From the NCBI RefSeq assembly GCF_001983165.1, contig NZ_MNPU01000006.1:1-64000 (forward strand): DNA of 64,000 bases, read 5' to 3'. Below the pieces are notes generated by a model. That model was not told the origin of the DNA and made no database searches. It saw only the letters and a list, made by a program, of their open reading frames with translations. Made by a program: the position numbers and the translations under genes. Origin of the DNA: Pseudomonas gessardii (GTDB lineage: Bacteria > Pseudomonadota > Gammaproteobacteria > Pseudomonadales > Pseudomonadaceae). Below, piece by piece: positions 15,314 to 24,295 of the stretch. Numbering within the stretch: position 1 is the first letter of the stretch; the number at the start of each line of letters is the position of its first letter.

Positions 15314-16480
15314 ATGGCTGAGGTTTTGAACTTCGAGCATAACGGCATCACCGTCAATGCCAGCGAATCCCCCGAGGCCATGGGTGGCCTGGGTGACAAC
15401 GTGATCGGCCTGGTCGGCACCGCGCCCAATGCGCACTTGTCGATCCCGAAAAACGCCCCGTTTCGCATCAACAGCTTCACCGCCCAGGCGCTGCTGGACC
15501 CGACCGGCGCCGAGTCGGGTACGTTGTTTCATGCGGTGTACCAGATCCTCAAAGTGGTCAAGGTGCCGGTCTATGTAGTGATCGTCGAAGAAGGCGCCAC
15601 CCCGGCCGATACCCTCAATAACGTGATCGGCGGCAATGAGCCGGTGACCGGTCGCAAACTGGGCCTCGCGGCGCTTGGCAGCGTCCCCGAAGACCTGACC
15701 ATTATTGGTGCCCCGGGCTTTACCGGGACCAAGGCGGTGGCCGGTGAGTTTGCCGCGTTCGGCAAGCGCATCAAGGCCCGTGTAGTGCTGGACGGCAAAG
15801 ACGCCAGCGTCGCCGACCAAGTGACCTACAGCGGCGAGCTGGGTGGCGCCGACCTGGGTTTCGACCGCTGCCTGCTGGTGCACAACATGCCGTCGGTGTA
15901 CTCCAAGGCCGCGAAGAAAAACGTGTTCCTTGCGCCGTCGTCCCTGGCCATCGCCGCATTGGCCAAGGTCAAGCAATGGGAAAGCCCGGGCAACCAGGTG
16001 ACCTTTGCCGAAGACGTGTCCCGCGTGGTCGAGTACAACATCCTCGACACCTCCACCGAAGGCGACCTGCTCAACCGCTACGGCGTGAGCTACTACGCGC
16101 GCACCATCCTCGGCGGTTTCTCGCTGCTGGGTAACCGCTCTGTCACCGGCAAATTCATCAGCTATGTCGGCCTGGAAGATGCCATCAGCCGCAAGCTGGT
16201 CAAGGCCGGGCAGAAAGCCATGGCGCACAACCTGACCAAGTCGTTCATGGACCAGGAGGTCAAGCGCATCAACGACTGGCTGCAAACCCTGGTGGCCGAC
16301 GAAACCATCCCGGGCGGCAGTGTGTACCTGCACCCGGAACTCAACAGTGTCGAGAAGTACAAGAACGGCACCTGGTTCATCGTGATCGACTATGGCCGCT
16401 ACGCGCCGAACGAACACATGGTTTATCAACTCAATGCCCGCGATGAAATCATCGAGCAGTTCCTGGAGGACGTTCTCTAA
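15314..16480 (+). CDS. Contractile tail sheath protein
   Basis: The 388-residue protein is a P2 FI/R-pyocin-type sheath subunit, with the N-terminal HNGITVNASESP strand used in linking neighbours, the IGLVGTAP segment, and the C-terminal core (VGLEDAISRKLVKAG, WFIVIDYGRYAPNEHMVYQL). It polymerises around the tube and contracts to drive the spike through the target envelope. Its stop overlaps the tube start by one base (TAATG). Confidence 0.96.
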   Translation: MAEVLNFEHNGITVNASESPEAMGGLGDNVIGLVGTAPNAHLSIPKNAPFRINSFTAQALLDPTGAESGTLFHAVYQILKVVKVPVYVVIVEEGATPADTLNNVIGGNEPVTGRKLGLAALGSVPEDLTIIGAPGFTGTKAVAGEFAAFGKRIKARVVLDGKDASVADQVTYSGELGGADLGFDRCLLVHNMPSVYSKAAKKNVFLAPSSLAIAALAKVKQWESPGNQVTFAEDVSRVVEYNILDTSTEGDLLNRYGVSYYARTILGGFSLLGNRSVTGKFISYVGLEDAISRKLVKAGQKAMAHNLTKSFMDQEVKRINDWLQTLVADETIPGGSVYLHPELNSVEKYKNGTWFIVIDYGRYAPNEHMVYQLNARDEIIEQFLEDVL

Positions 16481-16986
16481 TGTTTACCAACCGAGTCAGA
16501 CAGGCCATTGCGGCCACCCTCCAGGGCCTGCCGCTGTCGGCGACCGTCGAGGAGTTCACCCCGCCGAAGATCGAGTTCGACATGGAAGCCATGTCCGGCG
16601 GGCGCTTTATCGCCGAGGAAATGGCCAAGAGCGCCAAGGTGCTGAGCGCCAAGCTGGTGCTGCAAGGCGCCGGTCCCGAAATCATGCTGGCCCTGGGTGT
16701 GCGCCTGGGCGAAGACATTCTGCTCAATGTGCGCGAAGCGGGCCAGGACCAGGACGGCAAGACCTACTTCACCTACCACACCGTCGGCGGCAAGCTTAAA
16801 TCCCTGGAGGAAGCCAAGCTGAAGATGGGCGACAAGGCCATCACCACCCTGGAACTGTCCTGCCGCACCTACCATCGCCTGGACAACGGCGTGCCGGTGA
16901 TCGACATCGACGTGCGTACCCAGAAGTTCGTGCTCAACGGCGTCGACATCCTCGGCGATGCCCGGCGTGCGGTGCTGATGCCGTAA
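16480..16986 (+). CDS. Major tail tube protein
   Basis: A 168-residue P2 FII-type tube protein (FTPPKIEFDMEAMSGG, LSCRTYHRLDNGVPVIDIDV). Hexameric rings stack to make the rigid inner tube. Translation is coupled to the sheath by TAATG. A REPIN follows its stop. Confidence 0.95.
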   Translation: MFTNRVRQAIAATLQGLPLSATVEEFTPPKIEFDMEAMSGGRFIAEEMAKSAKVLSAKLVLQGAGPEIMLALGVRLGEDILLNVREAGQDQDGKTYFTYHTVGGKLKSLEEAKLKMGDKAITTLELSCRTYHRLDNGVPVIDIDVRTQKFVLNGVDILGDARRAVLMP

Positions 16987-17020
16987 GCCTTTCCACGGAT
17001 CGAAAATAGGCACTGTCAGT

Positions 17021-17107
17021 GTGGGAGCTGGCTTGCCTGCGATAGCGGTCTAGCAGTGACAAATGAGGCTGCTGACACTGCGCGATCGCAGGCAAGCCAG
17101 CTCCCAC
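17021..17107. repeat. REPIN inside the tailocin operon
   Basis: Inverted REP pair: GTGGGAGCTGGCTTGCCTGC at the left and the complementary GCAGGCAAGCCAGCTCCCAC at the right, with about 45 bp between. It lies between tube and tape-measure-chaperone genes, where it may stabilise the upstream mRNA. Confidence 0.9.
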
Positions 17108-17169
17108 ATTGACCGTGCCCACGGCGGGTCCGTAGTGCCTTCAATATTTTTACTCAAGGAATTTCGCCC

Positions 17170-17736
17170 ATGGCCTGGAAGCCACCCCTGCACATTCTGC
17201 TGGCGCCGATCACCGCCGACAGCGGTGCGAGCATCGAGCAGATCCAACTCAAACCCTTGTTCTACGCCGCGCAAAAACAGGCCCTGGCCCGTGCGGGCGA
17301 CGACGAGGACGACCAGTTCTTCGAGCTGGCCAAACTGGCCACCGGCCTTTCGGAAAAGGAACTCGACCAACTCAAGCGCCCAGACTACGTGAGCATTGCC
17401 CAACACGTACACGACATGTCGACGCGCCCGGCCTCGTTCTTCCTGGAAGGTTCCGCCGAGCCGGGCGAGCAGGTGCAACTGCTGCTGCCGCTGGAAGTGG
17501 CCGGCCGCGTGTTGACCAGCGTCACCCTGGAAATGCCCGCCCTGCGCGCCACCAAAGTGATGAAAAAACTCTCCACCAACAAAGAGCGCGCCGAGTTCAT
17601 CACCTCGCACTGCACCGGCCTGATGATCCCCGACCTGGATGGCCTGACCGTGCCCGACTGGACGGAATTGCAGGAGCGTATCGACGATTTTTTAAACAAA
17701 CCGGCGGACTTCTTTCGCAGCGCGACATCGAAGTAA
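17170..17736 (+). CDS. Tail assembly protein E (short product)
   Basis: The 188-residue product belongs to the phage tail assembly chaperone group in the P2 E position, between tube and tape measure. A -1 slippery site at 17691-17697, fifteen codons before the stop, lets some ribosomes continue in another frame to 17852. These chaperones bind the tape measure during tail assembly, and the ratio of short to long form matters. AAGGA lies before the ATG. Confidence 0.9.
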   Translation: MAWKPPLHILLAPITADSGASIEQIQLKPLFYAAQKQALARAGDDEDDQFFELAKLATGLSEKELDQLKRPDYVSIAQHVHDMSTRPASFFLEGSAEPGEQVQLLLPLEVAGRVLTSVTLEMPALRATKVMKKLSTNKERAEFITSHCTGLMIPDLDGLTVPDWTELQERIDDFLNKPADFFRSATSK

Positions 17737-17852
17737 TCCTCGACGTTGTACCGCTGGTTTATTCGGTAAACGAAGCGGAAATTCTCGAATGGAATGCCGC
17801 CAAAGCATTGCGCCGCTACGACATCGCGATCACTCGCCTTGGCGTCAAATAG
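17170..17852 (+). CDS. Tail assembly fusion E-E' (programmed -1 frameshift)
   Basis: Ribosomes slipping -1 at 17691-17697 would read on as QTGGLLSQRDIEVILD and end VNEAEILEWNAAKALRRYD...RLGVK at TAG 17850-17852, giving about 227 residues. The extension has no start codon of its own, and its LEWNAAKALRRYD pattern is like the E' part in P2-type phages. Encoding one chaperone as two nested products is conserved in long-tailed phages. Seen: heptamer and open extension. Inferred: the frequency of slippage. Confidence 0.85.
17691..17697 (+). other. Slippery heptamer for -1 frameshifting
   Basis: TTTAAAC sits in the reading phase T TTA AAC, the canonical X XXY YYZ form, and an extra T run precedes it. 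Confidence 0.88.
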
Positions 17853-17864
17853 GAGGAGAGCGAG

Positions 17865-19229
17865 ATGCAAGACGCTCGATATACGCTCAAGCTCGCGGAC
17901 GAAGACAAACGCTGGATGAGCTTTCCCGGGCTCGCCGAAAGCGGTGCCTCGCAACTGTCGGGCCTGCTAGGCGCGCAGGATGAACGCCTGGTTGGCCCAT
18001 CCAGTGTGGATGTGGCGACAGCGCCACCGTCTGAACTGGGCCTGGCACTGGCACTGGCCAACGCCAGCCTGCACATCCATGTGTTGACCGAGGAACAGGT
18101 GCGGTTGCGCGAGAGTCTGGAAACCCTCAACAGCAGCCTGTTTATCGCCGGTGGCTCCCCGCTCGGTAGCGTCGCTGCAAGCCCCGCGCCTGTGGCTCAA
18201 GAGGCCGCCAAAGACAAGGAACCGACAGCGGATCCCTGGTACATCAAGGGGGCCAAGTGGTTGGGGGAGGGGTATCTTGATACGGCCAGGGGCCGGTTAA
18301 CTGGCAAGGCTGTCGATGTGACGCTTGGCAAATTGCCCGGCGTGGGCAAACTGTTCCGCGACGATAGCAAGGACTGCTGCTGCCCAGGGGCCACCGAAAC
18401 CTTGCAGGGGCGTGCGCGTTTTCTGCCGAAAAAAACGCTGCGTCAGAGACCCACGAAGCGGTCGTCGTCGAAAAAAACCACCCGCAGCGGTAGCCGCCTT
18501 GTTGGATCCATGGCAACGCTGCAGGGTGTTTTGGGGCGTGCCGGCCAGGTGTTTGACGGGCCCAAAATGGGTTTTCAGGGCGCGCCGCTTCAAGCTGATC
18601 GGCCCGCTCCGCGCCTGGGCGAACGTTCATCCGAGGCGCTTGTTTCACCCGTTCGTGGGCCAGTGTTGCTCAGCACTCCAGCGCCCGCTTTGCCCAAGGC
18701 TATCCCCTCCAGCCTGGTTTCAACGATGAGCAAGCTGGAGTCCGTCGGTACTCGATCCCTTGCGCCGCTGCGCTACGCCGACACCGCCATCAACCTCGTC
18801 CAGGGTGTGCGCAACGGCGACCTGCAAGCGGTCGGCAGTAGCCTCGGCACTGCCGGCGGTGCGTGGGCCGGCGCCACTGCCGGCGCGGCCCTCGGCACCC
18901 TGGTTTTGCCAGGCGTTGGCACTGCCGTCGGTGGCGTTATCGGCGGCCTGTTGGGTGGCGAGGCGGGCACCTGGTTGGGTGAAAAACTCTTCCCTTCCAG
19001 CAATCGCCTGCCAGCGCCCGAGGCCCTGAGCAAAGACCTCAACAGTGCCCGCTCGGACAACGTCCAGGTCACCCTGGCCCCGAGCATCCAGATCACCGGC
19101 GTCAACCCCGCAGACGCCCAGCAGGTGGTCGACCGGGTCCTGCAAACCCTGCAAAACCAATGCGTGCCGATGCTCACCGACTCTTTGGCGGTTCGGCGCA
19201 ACGCGGCACTGACCGATGGAGGTGATTAA
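17865..19229 (+). CDS. Tape measure protein
   Basis: 454 residues. The N-terminal third is followed by a basic, low-complexity middle (KKTLRQRPTKRSSSKKTTRSGSR near 190-215), a glycine/alanine-rich hydrophobic stretch (AGATAGAALGTLVLPGVGTAVGGVIGG is split across about 335-365), and a C-terminus LAPSIQITGVN...LAVRRNAALTDG that is typical of tailocin and P2-like tape measures. It sets tail length. At 454 residues it is much shorter than P2 gpT (around 800), suggesting a short particle. AGGAGG precedes the ATG. Confidence 0.85.
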   Translation: MQDARYTLKLADEDKRWMSFPGLAESGASQLSGLLGAQDERLVGPSSVDVATAPPSELGLALALANASLHIHVLTEEQVRLRESLETLNSSLFIAGGSPLGSVAASPAPVAQEAAKDKEPTADPWYIKGAKWLGEGYLDTARGRLTGKAVDVTLGKLPGVGKLFRDDSKDCCCPGATETLQGRARFLPKKTLRQRPTKRSSSKKTTRSGSRLVGSMATLQGVLGRAGQVFDGPKMGFQGAPLQADRPAPRLGERSSEALVSPVRGPVLLSTPAPALPKAIPSSLVSTMSKLESVGTRSLAPLRYADTAINLVQGVRNGDLQAVGSSLGTAGGAWAGATAGAALGTLVLPGVGTAVGGVIGGLLGGEAGTWLGEKLFPSSNRLPAPEALSKDLNSARSDNVQVTLAPSIQITGVNPADAQQVVDRVLQTLQNQCVPMLTDSLAVRRNAALTDGGD

Positions 19230-19612
19230 TGCGACAGCAGATGGTACTGGGCGCCTTTATTTTCGGGCTGTCCCGAGGGTTCGCCTATTCCACGCTCCAG
19301 CGCAGCAGTGATGGCGGCTGGGGCGACCTGGAGATTATGGCCAGCAAGCCCCAGTCGCGGCAGAACGGCCAGAAGCTGGAAAAACTGACCTTCGCCGGTA
19401 CCGCCACGGCGGCCGTTGGCATGCAGCGCCTGGACCAATTGCGCGCCCTGCAGGATGCACGGGCGCCGCTGCCGCTGGTCGATGGTATCGGCCGCAACTG
19501 GGGCCTGTGGCGCATTACGGCAGTCACGGAAAACCAGGCCAATGTGATCGATGACGGCACCGCCATGGTGATCAAGTGGTCGCTGGTGCTGGAGGAGTTC
19601 GTCAATGCGTAG
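19229..19612 (+). CDS. Tail protein U
   Basis: The 127-residue protein matches P2 gpU (FIFGLSRGFAYSTLQRSSDGGW; LPLVDGIGRNWGLWRI). It is associated with the tail or baseplate hub. Its start overlaps the tape-measure stop by one base and its stop overlaps gene X by eight. Confidence 0.93.
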   Translation: MRQQMVLGAFIFGLSRGFAYSTLQRSSDGGWGDLEIMASKPQSRQNGQKLEKLTFAGTATAAVGMQRLDQLRALQDARAPLPLVDGIGRNWGLWRITAVTENQANVIDDGTAMVIKWSLVLEEFVNA

Positions 19613-19817
19613 AGTACGAAGTATTGCCGGCGATTCGGTCAACCTGCTGCTCTACCGCGAGCTGGGGCGTTGCGATGATGCGGCTGAAGAAACCCTGTGG
19701 CGCTTGAACCCCGGGCTTGCCGAACATGGCCCGGTGTTGCCGGCGGGCGTAGGGGTGATCGTGCCCGAGATGGACGCGCAACCGGGTGTTGCAACGCCGG
19801 TTTCGGCCTGGGATTAA
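19605..19817 (+). CDS. Tail protein X
   Basis: A 70-residue P2 gpX-like protein with a LysM-like pattern (AGDSVNLLLYRELGR...LNPGLAEHGPVLPAGVGVIVP). In contractile systems LysM proteins of this type link hub parts. It overlaps gene U. Confidence 0.92.
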   Translation: MRRVRSIAGDSVNLLLYRELGRCDDAAEETLWRLNPGLAEHGPVLPAGVGVIVPEMDAQPGVATPVSAWD

Positions 19818-19826
19818 GGAGGCAGC

Positions 19827-20837
19827 ATGGTAATGGGATTTACCCCGGTCGTGGAGATCTATGGCGCCAACGCGGCCCTGATCAACCCACGGCTGATGCA
19901 GTGGAAACACACCGATGCGGCGGGGATCGAGTCTGACCGCCTGGAACTGACCATCAATATCGAGGGCCTGGAAGGCCTGCCGAGCCTGGGCGCGAAGATC
20001 GGTTTGCGTGTGGGTTATCGCGAGTCGGGGCTGGTGGAAAAAGGCGAGTTTGTGATTACCCAGCGCACGCCATACCTGTTCCCCATGCGCCTGGCGCTTG
20101 TGGCCACGGCGGCACCGTTCAGCGTGGCCGACCAGAGCGGCTACCGCCAGCGCCGCTCCGCCAGCCATGGCCCTACGACCCTTGGCGCGCTGTTTCGTCA
20201 ACTGGCCACGCGGCATGGGTTTTCCCCCCGGGTGGCGCCGGCACTGGATGGGATTGCGATTGAGCATATCGACCAGTCCAACGAGACCGACATGGGCTTT
20301 ATCACCCGCCTGGCCGGGCGCTACAACGCGGTGACCAAGCCGGTCAACGAGCTGTATGTACTGGCGCAAAGCGGCCAGGTCAAATCGCTCTCGGGCCAGC
20401 AACTGCCGGATGTGCGGTTGTCGGTGACCCATGACAACCGTCCCGGCGAGCAGGCCTTTATCAGCGCCCGGGTTGATGACAGCGCACGGGCCAAATACCA
20501 GGGATGTCGTGTCAGTTGGTGGGATGCCGCGGCCTCTCGCCAGCGGGTGGTCGAGGTGGGGATTGCGCCGTTCAAGACCTTGCGCCAGCGCTGCCAGAGT
20601 GAAACCGAAGCGCGCTCGGTGGCCGAGGGCGAGTTGCGCCGGGTGGGGCGGGAAGGGCTGAGCATCGCCATCGACTGCCCTGGTAACCCGTTGCTGTCTG
20701 CCGAAGGCCTGTTGTTGCTGGATGAAACCTGGCCGGGTTATATGCAGGGGCGCTGGTCGATTGACAAGGTGACCCACGCAGGCGACACGACGACCGGGTA
20801 TCGCAGCTCGATCATAGCCAGTGGATTGGCGTCTTAG
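19827..20837 (+). CDS. Baseplate hub protein D
   Basis: 336 residues, P2 gpD-like, with the fold of T4 gp27 and the N-terminal part of VgrG. It forms the hub ring on which the V spike sits. The phage label 'late control D' is historical. GGAGG lies before the ATG at 19827. Confidence 0.93.
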   Translation: MVMGFTPVVEIYGANAALINPRLMQWKHTDAAGIESDRLELTINIEGLEGLPSLGAKIGLRVGYRESGLVEKGEFVITQRTPYLFPMRLALVATAAPFSVADQSGYRQRRSASHGPTTLGALFRQLATRHGFSPRVAPALDGIAIEHIDQSNETDMGFITRLAGRYNAVTKPVNELYVLAQSGQVKSLSGQQLPDVRLSVTHDNRPGEQAFISARVDDSARAKYQGCRVSWWDAAASRQRVVEVGIAPFKTLRQRCQSETEARSVAEGELRRVGREGLSIAIDCPGNPLLSAEGLLLLDETWPGYMQGRWSIDKVTHAGDTTTGYRSSIIASGLAS

Positions 20838-20854
20838 ACGGTTGGAGATCAAGG

Positions 20855-21406
20855 ATGATGACACTTACGCAACTGCAACAGATCCTGCCCAACGCCCGCG
20901 CCCAAGCGGGCGTTTTTATTTCGGCGCTGAACGCCGCCATGCTCCACCGCAACATCACCACCCCCAAACGCATGGCGGCCTTTATCGCCCAGGTCGGTCA
21001 CGAGTCTGGTGAACTGCGTTACGTGCGTGAACTGGGCGGTGAGCGCTACCTGGGCAAATACGACACCGGCACCTTGGCCGCACGCCTGGGCAACACCCCC
21101 GCAGCCGACGGTGACGGCCAGAAGTATCGTGGCCGTGGCCTGATCCAGATTACCGGGCGGCGCAATTACCTGGCCTGTAGCCGGGCGCTGTTTGGCGATG
21201 AGCGCCTGCTGCATTTCCCCGAACTGCTGGAGCAGCCACAATGGGCGGCCGAATCCGCCGCCTGGTTCTGGCACAGCAATGGCTTGAATGAGTTGGCGGA
21301 CCAGGACCAATTCACCACCATCACCCGCCGGATCAATGGTGGCTTCAATGGGTTGGAGCATCGCCAGCAATTGTGGGCGAAGGCGAGGGCGGTGTTATGC
21401 CGTTGA
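20855..21406 (+). CDS. Endolysin, glycoside hydrolase family 19
   Basis: 183 residues with chitinase-like GH19 features: HESGELRYVRE carries the catalytic Glu near residue 51, then KYRGRGLIQITGRRNY and the ITRRINGG motif. It cleaves peptidoglycan after the holin opens the membrane. There is no signal peptide, so it depends on the holin. It starts at the ATG at 20855, with another three bases later. It is upstream of the overlapping spanin gene. Confidence 0.92.
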   Translation: MMTLTQLQQILPNARAQAGVFISALNAAMLHRNITTPKRMAAFIAQVGHESGELRYVRELGGERYLGKYDTGTLAARLGNTPAADGDGQKYRGRGLIQITGRRNYLACSRALFGDERLLHFPELLEQPQWAAESAAWFWHSNGLNELADQDQFTTITRRINGGFNGLEHRQQLWAKARAVLCR

Positions 21407-21900
21407 GCGGGCGCCTGTTGGCGGTTGCCCTGCTGATGGCTATCTCGGCGGCAGCCAGCTGGCAGGTCCAGGCCTGGCGTCATGGCCTGGCCTTTGAACG
21501 CCAGGCCGCACGGCATTCAGCACTGCTCAACCGGCAAAGCCAGGAAGCACTGGGCCAATACCGGGCCGAACAGGACAGGCGCCGGGCGTTGGAGCAACAG
21601 CTTCACGCCAGCGATCAACAACATACACGGGAGTTGAGCGATGCACAGCGTTACCAGGGTTCTCTGCGCGACCGGCTGGCCACTGCTGATGTGCGCTTGT
21701 CAGTCCTTCTCGACGCCGCCGACCCCGCCAATGGCCACGCAATGCCATCCGCCGCCACCGGCAGCGTGGTTCATGGAGCCCCGCGAGGCCGACTTGACCC
21801 GGCGCATGCTCAACGAATTATCGGCATCACCGATGCCGGCGATCATGGATTGATCGCGTTGCGGGCCTGCCAGGCCTATGTTCGGGCCATCACCCGGTAA
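21397..21900 (+). CDS. Inner-membrane spanin Rz-like protein
   Basis: A 167-residue protein with an N-terminal membrane segment (LLAVALLMAISAAASWQVQ) and a long periplasmic coiled coil (ERQAARHSALLNRQSQEALGQ begins it). The start MPLSGRLL at 21397 overlaps the endolysin end by ten bases. With the embedded Rz1-like lipoprotein it spans the periplasm and fuses the membranes at lysis. A diverged copy of its 3' third lies in element 1 at 4496-4669. Confidence 0.9.
   Translation: MPLSGRLLAVALLMAISAAASWQVQAWRHGLAFERQAARHSALLNRQSQEALGQYRAEQDRRRALEQQLHASDQQHTRELSDAQRYQGSLRDRLATADVRLSVLLDAADPANGHAMPSAATGSVVHGAPRGRLDPAHAQRIIGITDAGDHGLIALRACQAYVRAITR
21641..21853 (+). CDS. Outer-membrane spanin Rz1-like lipoprotein, embedded
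   Basis: This 70-residue frame lies wholly within the Rz gene in another frame. It has a hydrophobic leader ending in a lipobox (WPLLMCAC), then a proline-rich stretch (STPPTPPMATQCHPPPPAA), as Rz1 proteins do. The nested arrangement is standard for spanins. The element 1 copy keeps the same second frame open, supporting that it is real. Confidence 0.85.
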   Translation: MHSVTRVLCATGWPLLMCACQSFSTPPTPPMATQCHPPPPAAWFMEPREADLTRRMLNELSASPMPAIMD

Positions 21901-21981
21901 TCTGTTGAAGCCCTCTGTCACTTGCGTGGTCGATGGGCTCCTGTAGGGTAGGCAGACCCCCGCACTTTCCTGGAGACGATC

Positions 21982-22482
21982 GTGAAGGAAATTACCCAGC
22001 TCGCCGCCGAACTTGGCCGACGCTTGCAGGCGCTCAATGCCCACGTCACTACCGCCGAATCCTGCACCGGTGGCGGCATCGCCGAAGCCATTACACGGAT
22101 TCCCGGGAGTTCGGCCTGGTTCGAGGCCGGGTATGTGACCTATTCCAATCGGCAGAAGACCCGCCAGCTCAATGTGCCGCAAGACTTGTTCCCCAAAGTC
22201 GGCGCGGTGAGCCGTGAAGTGGTCGAGGCCATGGCCCGGGGCGCCCAGGAACAAAGCCGGGCGCGGTTTGCCGTGGCGGTCAGCGGCGTGGCAGGCCCCG
22301 ATGGCGGCTCGCCGGACAAACCGGTGGGCACCGTATGGCTGGCCTGGGGCGTAGGTGATGACATTACGGCCGAGCGCCAGCATTTCCCCGGCAACCGCGA
22401 CGAGGTCCGCCGACAAACGGTAAAGGCCGCGCTAGAGGGGCTATTACGACGAGCTGCAGCAGAAATAGAAAATCAGGGGTAG
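21982..22482 (+). CDS. cinA: CinA-family nicotinamide-nucleotide amidohydrolase (PncC)
   Basis: A 166-residue single-domain PncC-type protein; it lacks the N-terminal MocF-like domain of full CinA. Motifs are [22 protein letters not shown] near residue 21 (split here by its own catalytic Ser) and [19 protein letters not shown]. It deamidates nicotinamide mononucleotide to nicotinic acid mononucleotide. It starts at GTG 21982 behind TGGAG. Its place directly before recA is conserved. Confidence 0.93.
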   Translation: MKEITQLAAELGRRLQALNAHVTTAESCTGGGIAEAITRIPGSSAWFEAGYVTYSNRQKTRQLNVPQDLFPKVGAVSREVVEAMARGAQEQSRARFAVAVSGVAGPDGGSPDKPVGTVWLAWGVGDDITAERQHFPGNRDEVRRQTVKAALEGLLRRAAAEIENQG

Positions 22483-22509
22483 GCGATCCCCGATCTTTAT
22501 GGAACAATA

Positions 22510-22525
22510 CTGTCTACTTATACAG
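22510..22525 (+). promoter_or_regulatory. LexA box of recA
   Basis: CTGTCTACTTATACAG fits CTGT-N8-ACAG exactly and lies 41 bp before the recA ATG. Confidence 0.92.
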
Positions 22526-22565
22526 GTGTTGGCCGTCAGGCCTTATTGATTACGTGAGGACTTTA

Positions 22566-23624
22566 ATGGACGACAACAAGAAGAAAGCCTTGGCTGCGGC
22601 CCTGGGTCAGATCGAACGTCAATTCGGCAAGGGTGCCGTAATGCGTATGGGCGATCACGACCGTCAGGCGATCCCGGCTATTTCCACGGGCTCTCTGGGT
22701 CTGGACATCGCGCTCGGCATTGGCGGCCTGCCAAAAGGCCGTATCGTTGAAATCTACGGTCCGGAGTCTTCTGGTAAAACCACCCTGACCCTGTCGGTGA
22801 TTGCCCAGGCCCAAAAAATGGGCGCCACCTGCGCGTTCGTCGATGCCGAGCACGCCCTGGATCCTGAATACGCGGGCAAGCTGGGCGTCAATGTAGACGA
22901 CTTGCTGGTTTCGCAGCCGGACACTGGCGAACAAGCCCTGGAAATCACCGACATGCTGGTGCGCTCCAACGCCATCGACGTGATCGTGGTCGACTCCGTG
23001 GCGGCCCTGGTGCCCAAGGCCGAGATCGAAGGCGAAATGGGCGACATGCACGTCGGCCTGCAAGCCCGCCTGATGTCCCAGGCCCTGCGTAAAATCACCG
23101 GTAACATCAAGAACGCCAACTGCCTGGTGATCTTCATCAACCAGATCCGCATGAAGATCGGCGTGATGTTCGGCAGCCCGGAAACCACCACCGGTGGTAA
23201 CGCGCTGAAATTCTACGCTTCGGTCCGTCTGGACATCCGTCGTACTGGCGCGGTGAAGGAAGGTGACGAGGTTGTCGGTAGCGAAACCCGCGTCAAGGTT
23301 GTGAAGAACAAAGTGGCCCCGCCATTCCGTCAAGCCGAGTTCCAGATTCTCTACGGCAAGGGTATCTACCTGAATGGCGAGATGATCGACCTGGGCGTGC
23401 TGCACGGTTTTGTCGAGAAGTCCGGTGCCTGGTATGCCTACAACGGCAGCAAGATCGGTCAGGGCAAGGCCAATTCGGCCAAGTTCCTGCAGGACAACCC
23501 GGATATCGCGGCGACCCTTGAGAAGCAGATCCGCGACAAGCTGCTGACCCCGGCGCCAGACGTCAAGGCTGCGGCCAACCGTGAACCTGTTGATGACCTG
23601 GCAGAAGCCGACGCCGATATCTGA
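22566..23624 (+). CDS. recA: Recombinase RecA
   Basis: 352 residues with Walker [10 protein letters not shown] near residue 67, DAEHALD, the DNA-binding loop regions and an acidic C-terminus. It drives strand exchange and, as coprotease, cleavage of LexA and of CI-type repressors such as the one encoded at 8683. ATG 22566 follows GTGAGGA. It is SOS-regulated through the upstream LexA box and followed nine bases later by recX. Confidence 0.99.
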   Translation: MDDNKKKALAAALGQIERQFGKGAVMRMGDHDRQAIPAISTGSLGLDIALGIGGLPKGRIVEIYGPESSGKTTLTLSVIAQAQKMGATCAFVDAEHALDPEYAGKLGVNVDDLLVSQPDTGEQALEITDMLVRSNAIDVIVVDSVAALVPKAEIEGEMGDMHVGLQARLMSQALRKITGNIKNANCLVIFINQIRMKIGVMFGSPETTTGGNALKFYASVRLDIRRTGAVKEGDEVVGSETRVKVVKNKVAPPFRQAEFQILYGKGIYLNGEMIDLGVLHGFVEKSGAWYAYNGSKIGQGKANSAKFLQDNPDIAATLEKQIRDKLLTPAPDVKAAANREPVDDLAEADADI

Positions 23625-23632
23625 GTCCAACG

Positions 23633-24100
23633 ATGACAGTTGTACTCGATACTCTGGTTGCCGTACGGCGTACGGCAATGGACCTGCTCGCACGACGCGA
23701 GCATGGTCGTGTCGAGCTGACGCGTAAACTGCGTCAGCGTGGCGCCCCTCCCGAAATGATCGAAACAGCCCTCGACCGCCTGATGGAAGAGGGGCTACTT
23801 TGCGAAGCCCGTTATCTTGAAAGTTTTGTTTCCTACCGGGCACGCTCGGGCTACGGCCCTGCGCGGATTCGTGAGGAGCTGAGCCAGCGGGGCTTGCAGC
23901 GCGCCGATATTGAACTGGCGTTGCGTGAGTGTGGTATCAGTTGGCAAACGCAACTGGAAGACACCTGGCGCCGCAAGTTTGCCGGCCATCTGCCGATTGA
24001 TGCGCGTGAGCGTGCCAAGCAAGGGCGCTTTTTGAGCTATCGCGGGTTTTCAATGGAGATGATCAGCCGCTTGTTGAGCGGTCGAGAATTGGATGACTGA
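23633..24100 (+). CDS. recX: RecA modulator RecX
   Basis: 155 residues of tandem three-helix repeats ([55 protein letters not shown]). RecX caps and limits RecA filaments. Its place eight bases after recA suggests co-transcription from the LexA-controlled promoter. Confidence 0.96.
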   Translation: MTVVLDTLVAVRRTAMDLLARREHGRVELTRKLRQRGAPPEMIETALDRLMEEGLLCEARYLESFVSYRARSGYGPARIREELSQRGLQRADIELALRECGISWQTQLEDTWRRKFAGHLPIDARERAKQGRFLSYRGFSMEMISRLLSGRELDD

Positions 24101-24124
24101 TTCTTAGGCGAGTGACGATCAAAA

Positions 24125-24230
24125 GTGGGAGCTGTCGAGCCCCTGCGAGGCTGCGATGGCGGCGGGTCTGGCAATACAGTATTCGCTGTGAGGCTACGAT
24201 CGTGGCCCCGCTGGGCTCGACAACTCCCAC
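24125..24230. repeat. REP-like inverted repeat, variant family
   Basis: GTGGGAGCTGTCGAGCCC at the left and GGGCTCGACAACTCCCAC at the right, after recX. The core differs from the GGCTTGCCTGC family found elsewhere in the window. Confidence 0.75.
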
Positions 24231-24249
24231 AAAAAACAGCCCCAAAACA

Positions 24250-24282
24250 AAAGGCCCGCTATGAAAATAGCGGGCCTTTTTT
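24250..24282. terminator. Bidirectional terminator between recX and the LOG gene
   Basis: AAAGGCCCGCTA-TGAAAA-TAGCGGGCCTTTTTT; A run on one side and T run on the other serve both convergent genes. Confidence 0.88.
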
Positions 24283-24295
24283 GCGTTTTACGGTA

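Larger units (their letters stand above)
8683..21900 (+). mobile_element. R-type tailocin (phage-tail-like bacteriocin) cluster
   Basis: Gene order follows P2 tails and the P. aeruginosa R-pyocin: repressor, holin, unknown, V, W, J, I, fibre, chaperone, sheath, tube, E/E', tape measure, U, X, D, endolysin, Rz/Rz1. There are no capsid, portal, terminase, replication or integrase genes. Conserved tail and lysis genes without head genes define a tailocin rather than a defective prophage. Location between mutS and cinA is the established site in fluorescent pseudomonads. No gene for a PrtN-like activator is visible. Confidence 0.95.

Noticed and set aside
8683..21900. Reading the tail cluster as an intact or defective prophage
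   Set aside because: It has no capsid, terminase, portal, replication or integrase genes, while all tail and lysis genes appear intact; a domesticated tailocin explains this better.
22563..23843. Long minus-strand frame antisense to recA and recX
   Set aside because: It is the complement of conserved genes and has low-complexity His/Asp/Gly content.
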